Below, piece by piece: positions 1 to 10,473 of a stretch of DNA of 64,000 nt (positions are counted from its first letter, which is position 1; each line of letters begins with the position of its first letter). The DNA comes from Monocercomonoides exilis. Its lineage: Eukaryota > Preaxostyla > Oxymonadida > Polymastigidae. The stretch lies in NCBI GenBank assembly GCA_001643675.2, contig LSRY02000048.1, positions 257,501 to 321,500 of the forward strand. The letters are read 5' to 3'. A program made the position numbers and the translations under genes. The notes under the pieces were generated by a model. The model was not told where the DNA came from and searched no databases. It worked only from the letters and a program-made list of their open reading frames with translations.

Positions 1-1285
1 TGATGAAGATGATGATGATGATGAGATTTGCTTATCTGAATGAGAATGATTTGACAAAATAGAAGTGGCTGGCTTGGGATTTGTGAGGATTCGCGGGGCT
101 GAAGTGTTGTGTGCATTGTTTGCGATGGAAAGCGACTGGGGAAGTGACAAAGGCAAAAATGATGAATTTGAAGAAGATGATGATGAAGTTGAAGAAGAAG
201 AGGAAGAAGGAGAAGGAGAAGGAGAAGGAGAAGGAGAAGGAGAAGGAGAAGGAGAAGGAGAAGTACCAGAAGAAGTCGACGATCTGCCGTGGAATCGCCG
301 GACTTGGTATTCGCCCTGGCTCTCCTGAAGACGCGGGTCCAAGTAAAAAAGCATGGGGGGAGATGGAGAAGCCTGTGGTGAATGATCTGTTGAAGGAACG
401 GAAGAAGAAGGTGATGATGATGTTGTTGTGGAAAATGATGAAGCTGATGATGATTCCTTCTTCGCAAAATCAGGTTGCTTTTCTGGCTTTTGTTCGTGTG
501 TGATAATGCTTTTCTCAGCCTTCACAGGCTTTTTGCTTTGGCTTTCATCCTTCATTTTTTCCCCAGCACTTGCAACTTGTGATTTTCCACCAGAGTCGCT
601 CCAATCCTGATTTGAAGGAGGAGGAAGAGAGTACCAATCAAGTAATGAGTTGCTATCATCTGAGAATAGCTCATTGTCTGGAGAACCATCATCAGAAGCT
701 AATCATTAAAAACAATTGAATGAAAAAAATCAAAAAAATAAAATCGATTTCAAACCTTGCGCACTATCACTTTTGGAAACCGAATCAGTGCTTGCAGGTT
801 TAGGCGAGGTATGTGCCTTATTGTCCGGTTTGTTTGACAATATCTTCCCTGATTCTTCTTCTGAAGAAAATTTGAGAATAGAACAGGATAACAAAATTAA
901 AAATAAATTCAATCATCAAAACTTATTGAAGGCTCTCTCTTTTGTGACTTGGATTTTGGAGCTTGATTGTCCAATAAGCTTTTCTTTTCATTTGATTCTG
1001 ATTGAAGAAGTTTGAGTTTCTTTGGATTCGGAAACAGAGTATTGTCGCGTTGCCCATCAGCACCACTTAGTGATTCAAGTTGGGGAATCACTTTGTGTTC
1101 ACCTTTAGAGAGCCTTTTCCCATGAGCTGCATCCAATTTTGCATGATTACAAAAAATGAATTTTCACCGAAATGAAAAATGTTAGAACAACAAAAATCAT
1201 ATAAAAACAAAAATTATAAATATGAAATATTCATAGACATCATCGAACCATGTCCTCCTCGTTGAGAAAGCGGGCGAACTGACAT
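1..1285 (-). CDS. Ser/Pro-rich hypothetical protein, 3' end outside window (4 exons seen)
   Basis: Start codon at 1285-1283 (MSVRPLSQRGG...). Exons 1249-1285, 923-1126, 756-860 and 698 down to the window edge. The introns (122, 62 and 57 bp) start GTTCG, GTTTTG and GTTTGA and end AG, and all junctions keep one frame. The protein is hydrophilic: a basic N-terminal part with PNPKKLKL, a Ser/Asp middle (SDDGSPDNELFSDD), then long Ser/Pro/Thr tracts. A GGAGAA hexamer array at about 207-263 is read on this strand as repeated Ser-Pro, so the microsatellite lies inside coding sequence. I recognise no domain. It could be a disordered nuclear or cell-cycle protein, but nothing seen proves that. It is divergent from the FKBP gene, with 172 bp between start codons. 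Confidence 0.6.
207..263. repeat. GGAGAA hexanucleotide array inside coding exon
   Basis: About nine tandem copies of GGAGAA. On the minus strand they read TCTCCT and encode alternating Ser and Pro in the partial gene. The unit is a multiple of three, so length changes would keep the frame. Confidence 0.8.
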
Positions 1286-1457
1286 TTTGGATCTTCTCAA
1301 AAAGTTATTATTCACCAAATCTCTGATTTGCAAATAAACAAGATATATTGTGAGCGATAAGTAATTATCTATTTATTTTAAAAGAAAAATAAAAATCACT
1401 TGGAGACAAAAATTAATTAATAACGGCTGAAGATCAATTTATTCTTTAATATTTTGA
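1286..1457. promoter_or_regulatory. Short divergent intergenic region
   Basis: These 172 bp separate the start codons of two divergent genes (the Ser/Pro-rich protein on minus, FKBP on plus), so both promoters must lie here or overlap the transcribed regions. The sequence is very AT-rich. I can point to no specific element. Confidence 0.4.
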
Positions 1458-1869
1458 ATGCCAATCGAGAGAACTGTTATCAGAGAAGGAGATCACTCCA
1501 TTAAGCCCCAAACTGGAAAAAAAGTTACCGTTCATTATGTCGGAAAACTGTATGGAACAGAAACAGTGTTCGATTCAAGCAGAGCAAGAGGAAAGCCATT
1601 CCAATTCACCCTTGGAGCAGGTGAAGTGATCGCTGGCTGGGAACAAGGAGTTGCACTTATGTCAAAGGGAGAAATATCAACAATTGTTATTCCACCCGAA
1701 CTTGGCTACGGCAAACGTGGAGCTCCCCCTGTGTTTGTATTTTGTTATTAGAAAATTCACAACAATTTTTATTGGTTATTTTTATTGAAATTTTATTATT
1801 AGAATTCCACCAAATTCCACACTTTCGTTTGAAATTGAATTGTTGGATTGCACTCCAAGAAAGAAGTAA
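1458..1869 (+). CDS. FKBP12-type peptidyl-prolyl cis-trans isomerase
   Basis: Two exons, 1458-1732 and 1803-1869, with a 70-bp intron (GTTTGTAT...TTATTAG), give 113 aa, close to the roughly 108 aa of FKBP12. The single FKBP domain carries the family landmarks VTVHYVGKL, the GxVIxGWEQGV core and the PPELGYGKRGAP loop. After splicing it ends VIPPNSTLSFEIELL, the expected last strand. The unspliced frame would stop soon after GAPP and lose that strand, which supports the intron. Role from family knowledge: Pro-peptide isomerisation in the cytosol, and FK506/rapamycin binding. No signal peptide is seen. The acceptor choice is supported by phase 2 continuity. Confidence 0.95.
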
Positions 1870-2088
1870 ATACATATTATTGACAAAATCTGCTTTGCTT
1901 GAATATAATGGAGTTCTAGAAATAATTGTTCATGAATTTTTGTAGCACATATCATGATTTTAACGAAAAACATTGCATTTATAGAATCTTGAGTTTTTTT
2001 CCCATCAATTGTAAATTAAAAATGTGCCGGAAACGATAGAAGTTGATTTTTCAAATTTTTTATCCACATATATCTAAAATAAGCATAA

Positions 2089-3790
2089 ATGCAATCTGAC
2101 GAACAAGAAATATTCCGCCCTATAGCTCCAGATTCCGATGATTTTGATGCTTTTGTTCAAACAACAATTAATGTTTTTATTTCCTTTTTGTTGAAATTTT
2201 CGAATTTATTTTTCACTTAAAAGGATGTTGAATCTTTTTCCTTGGGGAACTTTGAGCAAGAATTTGATATGGATGATGGAGATGAAAGTTTTTCTTTACC
2301 AAAAACTCAAGAGATGAAGAATTCATTTTTGAAGCCGAAATCCACAAATAATTCGAGGTTATTTCTTTTCTTTGCTCCAAAAAGAAAATTAAAGAGACAT
2401 ATTTTATAATAAACTTAGTTCTCAAGAACAATCTCGTCAAAAAGCACAATCTTTCTCACCACTTCAAATAAAACCAATTGAACCAAAGAATATGTTTTCG
2501 CAGCGAATTGTTACATTTGAAAAATTGAACTCGAATAAGAGCCCTTCTATAAGTCCATCAAGTTCATTAAAGCAGAATGCAGATGAAAATAAAACTTCTC
2601 GAAAATCAGAATTTCAATCTCCTCAACCAAGAGAATTTCGACTTATTGGTATGAACAATACATTGAATTAATAATAATATGATTAGACGTTCGAATGAAA
2701 ATCCGATTTTATTGTAGGAAAACAATTTAATCAAAATTCTTCAGAAAAAAACAAGAAATTATTTCAGCCAAAGTCCATTTTTTCACAGAATAAGAAAGCA
2801 AGAACAGGTTTGTAACTTCATTTTTAATTCTGCCTATTCATTTCATTTGCACTCATTGCAGAAAGGATGTCAATGAAGTTGGAACCAGATGCCCTTTTAG
2901 GAGCAAGAAATCAGAGTGTTGAAACAGATTCACCTCAATCGCCTGCTTCTCCAATAAATCAAAGCATGGCTGGAAATGCTGATAGTTCAACGTATAATGA
3001 GGAAGGAAACATGGAGCATGATGAAGAAAGCGAAGAAAGTGAGGATGAAGCAGAAAAGCAGCAACCCAAAAATGAATTGTTTGCAAAAAATCCATCAATC
3101 TTTAAGGAAAATACAACACGAACAACAGAAAGAGTTATTAGACCTCACCTTTCTCAACCAAAAATAGCATCCCCCTTTTCATTTTCCACACACACTCCAT
3201 TGCGAAAGATGTTTGTTCCTTCCTCTTCTCCGTTTAAGTCACTCACATTAGACAGAACGTCTCATCAATCAGGCATTCCATCTTCTTCTAAAAGCAAAGC
3301 AGAGACAAGCAAATCATCTATTGATACTTCAGCAAATGAAGCTGCAAGCGTGACTTCTGTAAGTTCCGTTACGCCTTTGACTCCATCTCCTTTGCCTCTT
3401 TCTATGCCCATTCGCGATGTATCAAGATCAGTTGAGTCTTCTTCGCTTTCTCTCTCTCATTCATCCTTGCCTTTGCCTTCTCCTTCTCCTCCTTTGGAAA
3501 CTCTTCCAGATCCAATCGATTTCGAGACACAAATTCAGCTCTTTGAAGAGAAAGACATTAACATCAGGAATGCCCTCCAATCGATGCAGGAAGGGCTGAA
3601 GAAGACCGAAGAGATGCTGTCATCGCTGATGGAGCGTGCAATTGTGACGAATGCAGACATGTGCTTTCTGGACGATCCAGTGGAAAAACAGATGCTTTTG
3701 TCAATATGCACCAGCTGGGATCCAAATTGTGATCTTTCTTCTCTTTATGGTAATGTTGCAATAAAGGAGCCTTCACTCGTTGTAATTTAA
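2089..3790 (+). CDS. Hypothetical 488-aa Ser-rich protein, 5 exons
   Basis: Exons 2089-2172, 2224-2357, 2419-2648, 2718-2807 and 2862-3790. The introns are 51-69 bp with donors GTTTTT, GTTATT, GTATGA and GTTTGT, and all keep frame, giving 488 aa. The acidic N-terminus (SDDFDAF) is followed by a long Ser/Pro/Lys-rich disordered part. A compact C-terminal segment then runs from DPIDFETQIQLFEEKD through LKKTEEMLSSLMERA, which looks like a short coiled coil. No family is recognised. The C-terminal helical region is the part most likely to give a database match. The gene is convergent with the EF-hand gene downstream (450 bp gap). Confidence 0.75.
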
Positions 3791-4240
3791 GGAAATTAGC
3801 AATATTTCTTTTCCACGTCGACCACACTTTATTTTTTTCTTCACTGACAAATTTTGTTTCTGAATGCTTTGAGCATTATTTATTTTATTGTTACATTTTC
3901 CTTTCAAAACAAATTCTGAAAGGAAGAAAAGCAACAGCTGAAATGTTGTCAAAAGAACATAAAAACAAAATTTTCGAAAAAGTAATCAAAGAAATGGTAG
4001 GAAAAAAGGGAAGAAAGAATACGCTTTATAAAAAGAACTTCCGCTTCACGAAATGAAACAAAGCGGAATGTGACGTGAAATCAATGTGTATTGTGTGTTT
4101 ATTCATTCATCAATTGTTAAAAGCGAAAGCGAAAGCAAAAGCAACAAAATCAATTAGCATCACTTCTAATTCTATTGTCTTCACCTTTTCCTTTGCCTTT
4201 GTTTTTGCTTTCAACTTAACCTTTTATCTTTCACTTTTGC
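3791..4240. other. Convergent 3' intergenic region
   Basis: This AT-rich spacer lies between two convergent genes. It contains A-rich and GAAAGC-like runs at about 4115-4140, facing CTTTGC/CTTTTGC runs at 4180-4240 that could pair weakly. No gene is seen. Confidence 0.5.
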
Positions 4241-5964
4241 TTAAATCATCTCATCATCCTCATCCTCATCCCAATCATCTGCATCCAAATTCCCCTTCAT
4301 TCCATGCTGTCCTCCCAAAGAAGACGACGACTTGAACTGTGAATCACCCCCAGCTTTCCTCTGCTGCTTCTCCAGCAGCTTCTTCTCAAACAGCTCTGGC
4401 AGGTCTTTGTACCGCGGGTCGATGTCCAGATCTGAATCGCTGTCGTCAAACGACACTGCTTCTCCTTTCTTCCTCATCTCCTCCTTCATCTTCCTCCTGT
4501 CCTCTTTCTCCTGCTGCTTCCTCTTCTCCGCCTCTTCTCTCTTCGTCTGGTCTTCGCTCAGCTTCCTCTGCAGATACTCAGCTTTCATTCTGTTTCCTCT
4601 GTGCTTCGCTGAACCCAGCGCCGACGAACTGGCTGTGCCTGGGCGCGACCTCTGCTGCAGCGGTGGGACGGTTGCTGTTGTGGCAGAGGCAGACAACGAG
4701 CCAGAGGAGCTGTCAAACCTTCCTTCACTTGCTCCTCCTCCTTCTCCGCCTTCTTCTTCCTCTTCTTTCCGCTCAGCCATCTCGTCGCTACCGTCTGCGC
4801 CGTCATCTTTCGTTCCGCTGATAAACTCCCACTCTTCAGGCAGAACAGGCTCTCCATATGGAAGCCCCTTCTCGAAGTAGACAGAGAAAAGCGAGGAGAA
4901 ATCTGCAAAGTCAAAACGACCGTTGTGGTTGAGGTCAGGCGCATTCATAAGGAATTCGATGTCTTCCTGAATTTGACATAAGGTGGGTGAGTGGGAGAGA
5001 GAGGAGGGGATGTTATAAAATATCATTGATTTAACAACGTTAATTGAAAATGCAGAGAAATAATATTTAAAGAAATTAATTATTTCATTCAAAAAAAAAA
5101 AAAAATTGAACAAAACCTCATCCAATTCTTCGTCTGGAAAGGCTCTTTTGAAAATAGCTACCATGTCATCTTCTGTAATTTGATCGTCAAGCTTTCTTTT
5201 TTTGCCTTTGTTTGCAACATTTTCCTTTTCATTTGCTCTTTCTTTCTCTTTCATTCGATCTTCCTCTTCAAGTCCAATTTTTTTATTTTCTTTTTCTTGT
5301 TTTTCTTCATCATCCAGCCATTCATCATCATCTTCATCGTCTGTTTCATCTGGAGATTTTTGTTGATCTCCAAGTTTTTCCATTTTTTTTCCTTTTCCAT
5401 CATTTAAACCTAAATCTTTCTTTATCGAATTTTGGCGTCCTTTTTCACCAAATTTTCCCCGTGAAGTGAAAGAAGCTGCAACAGGAGCTCCTGTAACCAA
5501 CTGAGAAAGAGGGTCATGACGAGGTCCTTTAAAAAGCTGAAAAGCAAATGATTTGTGTTTAAAAGCAAAAATTCGTTTATCATACGTTGAATGCTTCTTT
5601 CAAGCAATCAAATGATCCGGATTCGTAATATTTCATCTGGTTAATAAGCTGCTCCAACGTTATTGTCTCTGTGTCGCCCAATATATCTGAATATTGAGAC
5701 CAAGCAGTTGGTTTTAAACTTTTGATAACTCGCTCAAGATCAGCTTTGGTTATAAAACCTTTCATAAAAATATAATCAAAATTAAGAGTGATACAGATGT
5801 TATAAAAATCTTTATTATGAAAAAAAACCTTTGCCTTGAGAAAGATAATCGAATGCAACTCGTATTTCATCTTCATTAACAACAACTGGACGTGTGCTAC
5901 CCGTAAGATGAGGAGGAAAATGTTTCGTCCCGGGCTGGACGATGGGCGTTGGTTTCATTGTCAT
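4241..5964 (-). CDS. EF-hand coiled-coil protein, 4 exons (484 aa)
   Basis: Exons 5829-5964, 5586-5758, 5117-5536 and 4241-4966; all phases agree, giving 484 aa. The exon 1/2 junction makes a helix-loop-helix-like stretch (GFITKADLERVIKSL). Exon 4 opens with a canonical calcium-binding loop, DLNHNGRFDFAD at residues 254-265, with oxygen ligands at loop positions 1, 3, 5, 9 and 12. A second degenerate EF-like helix pair precedes it (ITEDDMVAIFKRAF). Between them is a Lys/Glu/Asp-rich region; after them come a charged coiled coil (about 345-400) and an acidic tail ending DDEMI. The open frame through intron 3 is an artefact, because splicing restores the EF-hand helix. A cytoskeletal or ciliary calcium sensor is plausible but unproven. 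Confidence 0.8.
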
Positions 5965-6198
5965 TGTGTATGAAAGTTTTTTTCACTAAATACACAAACA
6001 GTTTGTGCAAGATTATGGTAGAACAACCTTTACAAAAATTTTCTTGAAAATGCGAATCTGATTATTGCGAAATTCTGAATATTCGTTCGATGTTCGAGCA
6101 GGAAAAATAACGAGAGTTGGTAGCAATCCAAAATTACTTTGAAAAAAGTATATAGCTTAAAGATTATCTCTTTCGTACTCTATTTCCTTCGATTTTGA
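5965..6198. promoter_or_regulatory. Divergent promoter region
   Basis: These 234 bp lie between the start codons of the EF-hand protein (minus) and the RING/YEATS protein (plus). The region is AT-rich and no defined motif was identified. Confidence 0.35.
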
Positions 6199-8075
6199 AT
6201 GTCTCAGTCAACCTCGAATTCAACTCTTCCAAGCACTTTACAACAAATTCCTACTGATGGAGACGATGGATCGACTTGTGGATTTCATAAAATGAAAAAA
6301 TCAGATTTTTGCACCATTTGTCAACTCTCTGATGAAGGAGAATTTACTATATTGCCATGTGGACATTCCTTCCATCATTTATGGTTTAACTTATTGATTT
6401 CTATGTTAATTTTATTTATATATTTAACTTATTATCTTGTATAGTTTCATTCAATGGCTTCATTTTAACAAAAGAAGATGGTTTGCTCATTTTTTCCCAA
6501 TCCTTTGAAATATTTCGAAATTTATTGTGTTTTCTTGATTGTTTAAAATCACTTAATTAAAGTCCTAATTGCAATGTTGAATTTCCACTTGAGCCTTGCA
6601 AAGATATAATGTGGTCAATTCGAAACATTGCTCTTTCTTGTGTTCCAACGGCTGAAGGAGCAAAAATTAGAACCCATGGATGGTACAACATCCAACTTCA
6701 AGTAATACCTCCACCGAATGTTATAGTCAATCAAGTGAAATACGTTTTCCATCCTGCATTCAACATTTCCAAGTTGATCATGAAGAGGGAGCCTTATGAT
6801 CTTCTTGTTAAACTGTGCTCTTCAAATGTATATGTGCTCATCGAAATTATATTTAATGGCAATCAAGTCTTCACTATCGCCCACAAGCTCGAAAAGGAAG
6901 TCTGCACGCGCCACTACTTCCACAAGGAATTTAACGGGCTATCAATTGACCAGCTCATGCAGCAAGCAGAGCAGGCAAAAGCTGCTTTGAAGAAACCGCT
7001 GCAGTCGCAGCTGATCACTTTGACGAATCCGCCTCCTCAGACAAGCCAGTCGCCGTCGAATTCGTCCGCAGCTTCGAATCCTGAGGCTGCCATCTCTTCG
7101 TTTCTGGCGACGTGCGATTTGTCGAAGATTCAGTCGATGGACCCGTCGGAGATTGTGGGGACGGTATGAAAATGGGGAAAAAAACATTTTTTTTTTTTTT
7201 TTTTTTTTTTATTTGAGTTTTAAAATATTTCATTATATTTATTCATTATTATTATTTATTTGATTTATTAATGAATTAATTTTTTTGTTCATTCATTCAT
7301 TCTTCTGAATCATTGTAATTATTTGTTCAATGAATTTAAATCTATTCCTGCATGTATATCAAATGTTTCATTATACGTTATTCAATAGAACATTGACGTC
7401 AGCAAGCATTTCTCTAATCTACTGTCTTTGTATCACCGACCTGCGGATTATTATGCGTCTCCTGTCCCATCTTCTGCTTCGTCTCATTCAGGTTTGCTTT
7501 TATTTTAAAAGAAAAATAATTTTTTATTTTTATTGTTTTTCATTATTTTAATTAAAAAAATAATATTTTATTTGATTTTATTTGATTTTCATTATTTTTA
7601 TCACATTTATCAATTTGATAATTTATTATTTTATTTTATTTATTTATTTATTTGACCTTTGTGCATTTTTTGAATGATTAATTCTGAATATTCTCTAACA
7701 GGACAATCGGATTCTGCAACATCACCAAATGGAAAAGAAAAAGAAGGTTTCGAATTAATTTTTTATGTTTTATTTCAGTTTTAATTGTTTTCTTAAATTT
7801 GTTTCTCTTCATTCATTTCAACAATTCTTAATGGCAAACTTATCTTTAATTTCTTCTTCTCTTCTTTAATTCTTTCTTTCTCCTTTTCTCTTTCTTCTTT
7901 CTTCTTCTTCCCCACTTTGTCACATTCCTTAAAACTCCTTCTCCAAATCCATTCTTTCTTTTTCTTTTTCCTCTCTCTCTCTCTCTCTTTCTCTTTCTCA
8001 CTCTCTCTTTCTCTTTCTCTCTCTCTTTCTCTTTCTCTCTCTCTCTCTCTTTCTCTCTCTTTCTCTTTCTCTCTT

Positions 8076-8109
<34 letters not shown>

Positions 8110-8421
8110 ATTCTTTCATTCTTTCTTTCTCCTTCCCTTTCTCTCTCAGAACCTCATCATTATCCTCTCAATGTCACCCCTGGAACCCCTCTTGTTCCCC
8201 CTTATCGCAGCCACCCTCTCAACCAGTCTGCCACTTCACCTTCTTCTGCCTCTAATACTTCTTTGAATTCTTCTTCTTCTTCTTCTTCCTTAAATTCTTC
8301 TTCTTCTGCCTCTTCTTCTTCGTCGACATCTTCCTCTTCTCCTTCTCCTTCTCCTGTTGGTGCGTTATCTCCAACATCTGATTCTAGGATTTCTCCAAGT
8401 TCTTCATCATCATCTTTTTCT

Positions 8422-8453
<32 letters not shown>

Positions 8454-9729
8454 TTCCTCTTCCTCTTCTTCCTCTTCTCTTTCTCCTCAGCAGCGCAGTT
8501 CTTCCTTTGCCTCTGTGTCTGCCTCTGCCTCTTCGCCTCATCCTTCTCCGCCTTCCATCACACGCAGCAGATCTTCCAGACAGTCGCTTTCAATAAACAG
8601 AGGAAATAACTCGGTTAATTCAACAAATTCGGCAAATTCATTAAATTCTTCTTCCTCCTCCTCATTTTCTGCATCTTCTCCTTCATCATCATCATCATCG
8701 TTATCAACAACAACACCTTCTTCTTCTTCTTCTTCTTCTTCTTCTTCTTCCCATTCAACCCATGCTCCTCCTCCACCACCACCTCCTCCTCGTTCCTCTT
8801 CTTCCTCTTCTTCTTCCTCTTCCTCTTCTCTTTCTTCCTCTCATTCTTCTCAATCGTCTTCTTCTTCCTCTTCTTCTCATTCTTCTTCTTCTCCCCGTCG
8901 TTCTTCTTCTTCTTCTTCTTCTTCAAATCATCGCCCTCTTCGCTCCAGAAGCTCTCACAATCCACATAATTCTCACAATTCTCGTGTTTCTCGTGTTTCT
9001 CATTCATTTGTTGATCCGGGTGCTTCTCTCATTCCCCCAGACATCATTTTGGATGGCGTCGACTTGAACGACGAAGAAGTGCAGATGGTGTTGAGCGCAG
9101 TGGTTGCTCATGATAACATGCTGATGATGCAAGAAGAGGAGGAAGAGGAAGAGGAGGAAGAAGGAGAAGGAGATGGAGATGGAGAAGAGGAAGGAGAGGA
9201 TGAAGAAAGAGGAGAAGATGCTGATCTGATTGATATTCTTAATGATGGAGAAATGGAAGTGACGAATCGAAGGGAAGAGATGAATGGAATGGAGATGGAA
9301 GAACACGAAGAGGGAAAAGTGGAAGAAAAAGAAAGAGAAGAAGAGAAGGAAGAGGAAGGAAGGATGGAAGCAGAAGGGTTTTCAGCAAGTTTTGTGTCAA
9401 ATGGAAGCAACCGGATGGTTCATGATGAAGAAGAAGAAGAAAATGTTGTTGATGATGATGGTGATGAAGCAGAGGAAGACAATAGCAGTGCTATGGATGT
9501 TGAGCAGAGTGGAGATAATCGCATTGGAAGTGGAAATGGAAGGAATGTGATGGCATCGTCATCATCATCATTTAATTCTTCCTCTTCTTCTTCGTCATCA
9601 ACCTCACATCTTTCCCATTCATCTGCTTTTGGAACAGACACAGTTTCGTCGCATATACCAAACTCACGCACAGGAAATAATTCTCGTTCGAATATGGACG
9701 TGGAGACACATGCAACATCAGCAGCTTGA
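6199..9729 (+). CDS. RING-H2 / YEATS-like fusion protein with Ser-rich and acidic tail (849 aa)
   Basis: Six exons: 6199-6383, 6445-6480 (only 36 bp), 6563-7163, 7389-7491, 7702-7746 and 8150-9729. All phases fit. Joining exons 1-3 creates a perfect RING-H2: C38-x2-C41-x12-C54-x-H56-x2-H59-x2-C62-x11-C74-x2-C77; without the splices it does not exist. Residues about 94-190 then look like a YEATS domain: THGW strand, VKYVFHPAFNISK (family VxFxLHPSF), a REPYDL strand, an IEIIFN strand and VFTIAHKLE. The aromatic GWG loop that forms the acyl-lysine pocket in YEATS readers is replaced by LCSSNVY. From residue about 330 the chain is Ser-rich, then Glu/Asp-rich. Predicted role: ubiquitin ligase, possibly tied to chromatin. 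RING is certain by pattern; YEATS is inferred from motif order. Confidence 0.85.
7747..8149 (+). repeat. CT-rich polypyrimidine tract filling an intron
   Basis: Intron 5 of the RING/YEATS gene (403 bp, donor GTTTCG, acceptor CTCTCAG) carries a long (CT)n/(CTTT)n tract from about 7965 to 8148. It runs up to the acceptor and can act as an extended polypyrimidine tract. The Leu/Ser open frame across it is an artefact. Confidence 0.8.
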
Positions 9730-10473
9730 GTCAAAATGATAAAAAAAACAAAAAATATTTTTTTGGGTTTTGTTTAAAATACTTTTTATTTGGTAATGTT
9801 CCCGTTTTCCCCTCAAAAATGAAAAGAAAAAGAATTAATTTTTTAATCTTATTTTTCTTTTTGTGGTCTTGCTGTTTTTCAGGCATATGGTTTATTTTAT
9901 TGTGATTGGTTGGATTTGCAATCATTATTGAATTTTTTGAATTTTTAATTATATTTTTTTGAGTCTCTGTTATCGAAGCAGTCTAAGCATTGATGTTTGA
10001 ATCCATTCAATTCGGATAGTATTGCTCACTTGATGTGCACCCTTCTTTTTGTTTGTTTTGTGAAGGGTGTACAACTTTTAAACAAAAAAACAAAGACAGT
10101 TATTGTTTCTATCATTTCAAATCAAATGGCAGATGAAAGAGATGAAGGAACAGTTTGAAAAACACAAAAATAAACGTGTTAATGTGTTGAGTCAAACTTA
10201 TTGAATTGATGAAATGATTAACAAAAAACAAAACAAGCATGAATGTTGCACAATTAGATGAATTCATTCAAGATTGAATAAACAAGTGTTGCAAGAAGTT
10301 CATGATGCAAGTTTAGCGTGCATGATCAGTTAACAATCACTTGTTATTCAATTTCTCAGCTAATTTTTCAGCGTTCAACGGGAAACAACAACAATTTGAA
10401 ATGTGAAAGAAGAAATCTGAAACGAAAGGGGGAAAAAAAAGATATTGTAAATTGAAAAGAGAAAAAAAATGAC
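9730..10473. other. Convergent 3' intergenic region
   Basis: 744 bp between two convergent genes. It is AT-rich with many oligo-A and oligo-T runs; no coding pattern or repeat was recognised. Confidence 0.5.

Noticed and set aside
7917-8255. Plus-strand Ser/Leu/Phe open frame
   Set aside because: It is the (CT)n polypyrimidine tract of an intron, and the flanking exons join perfectly without it.
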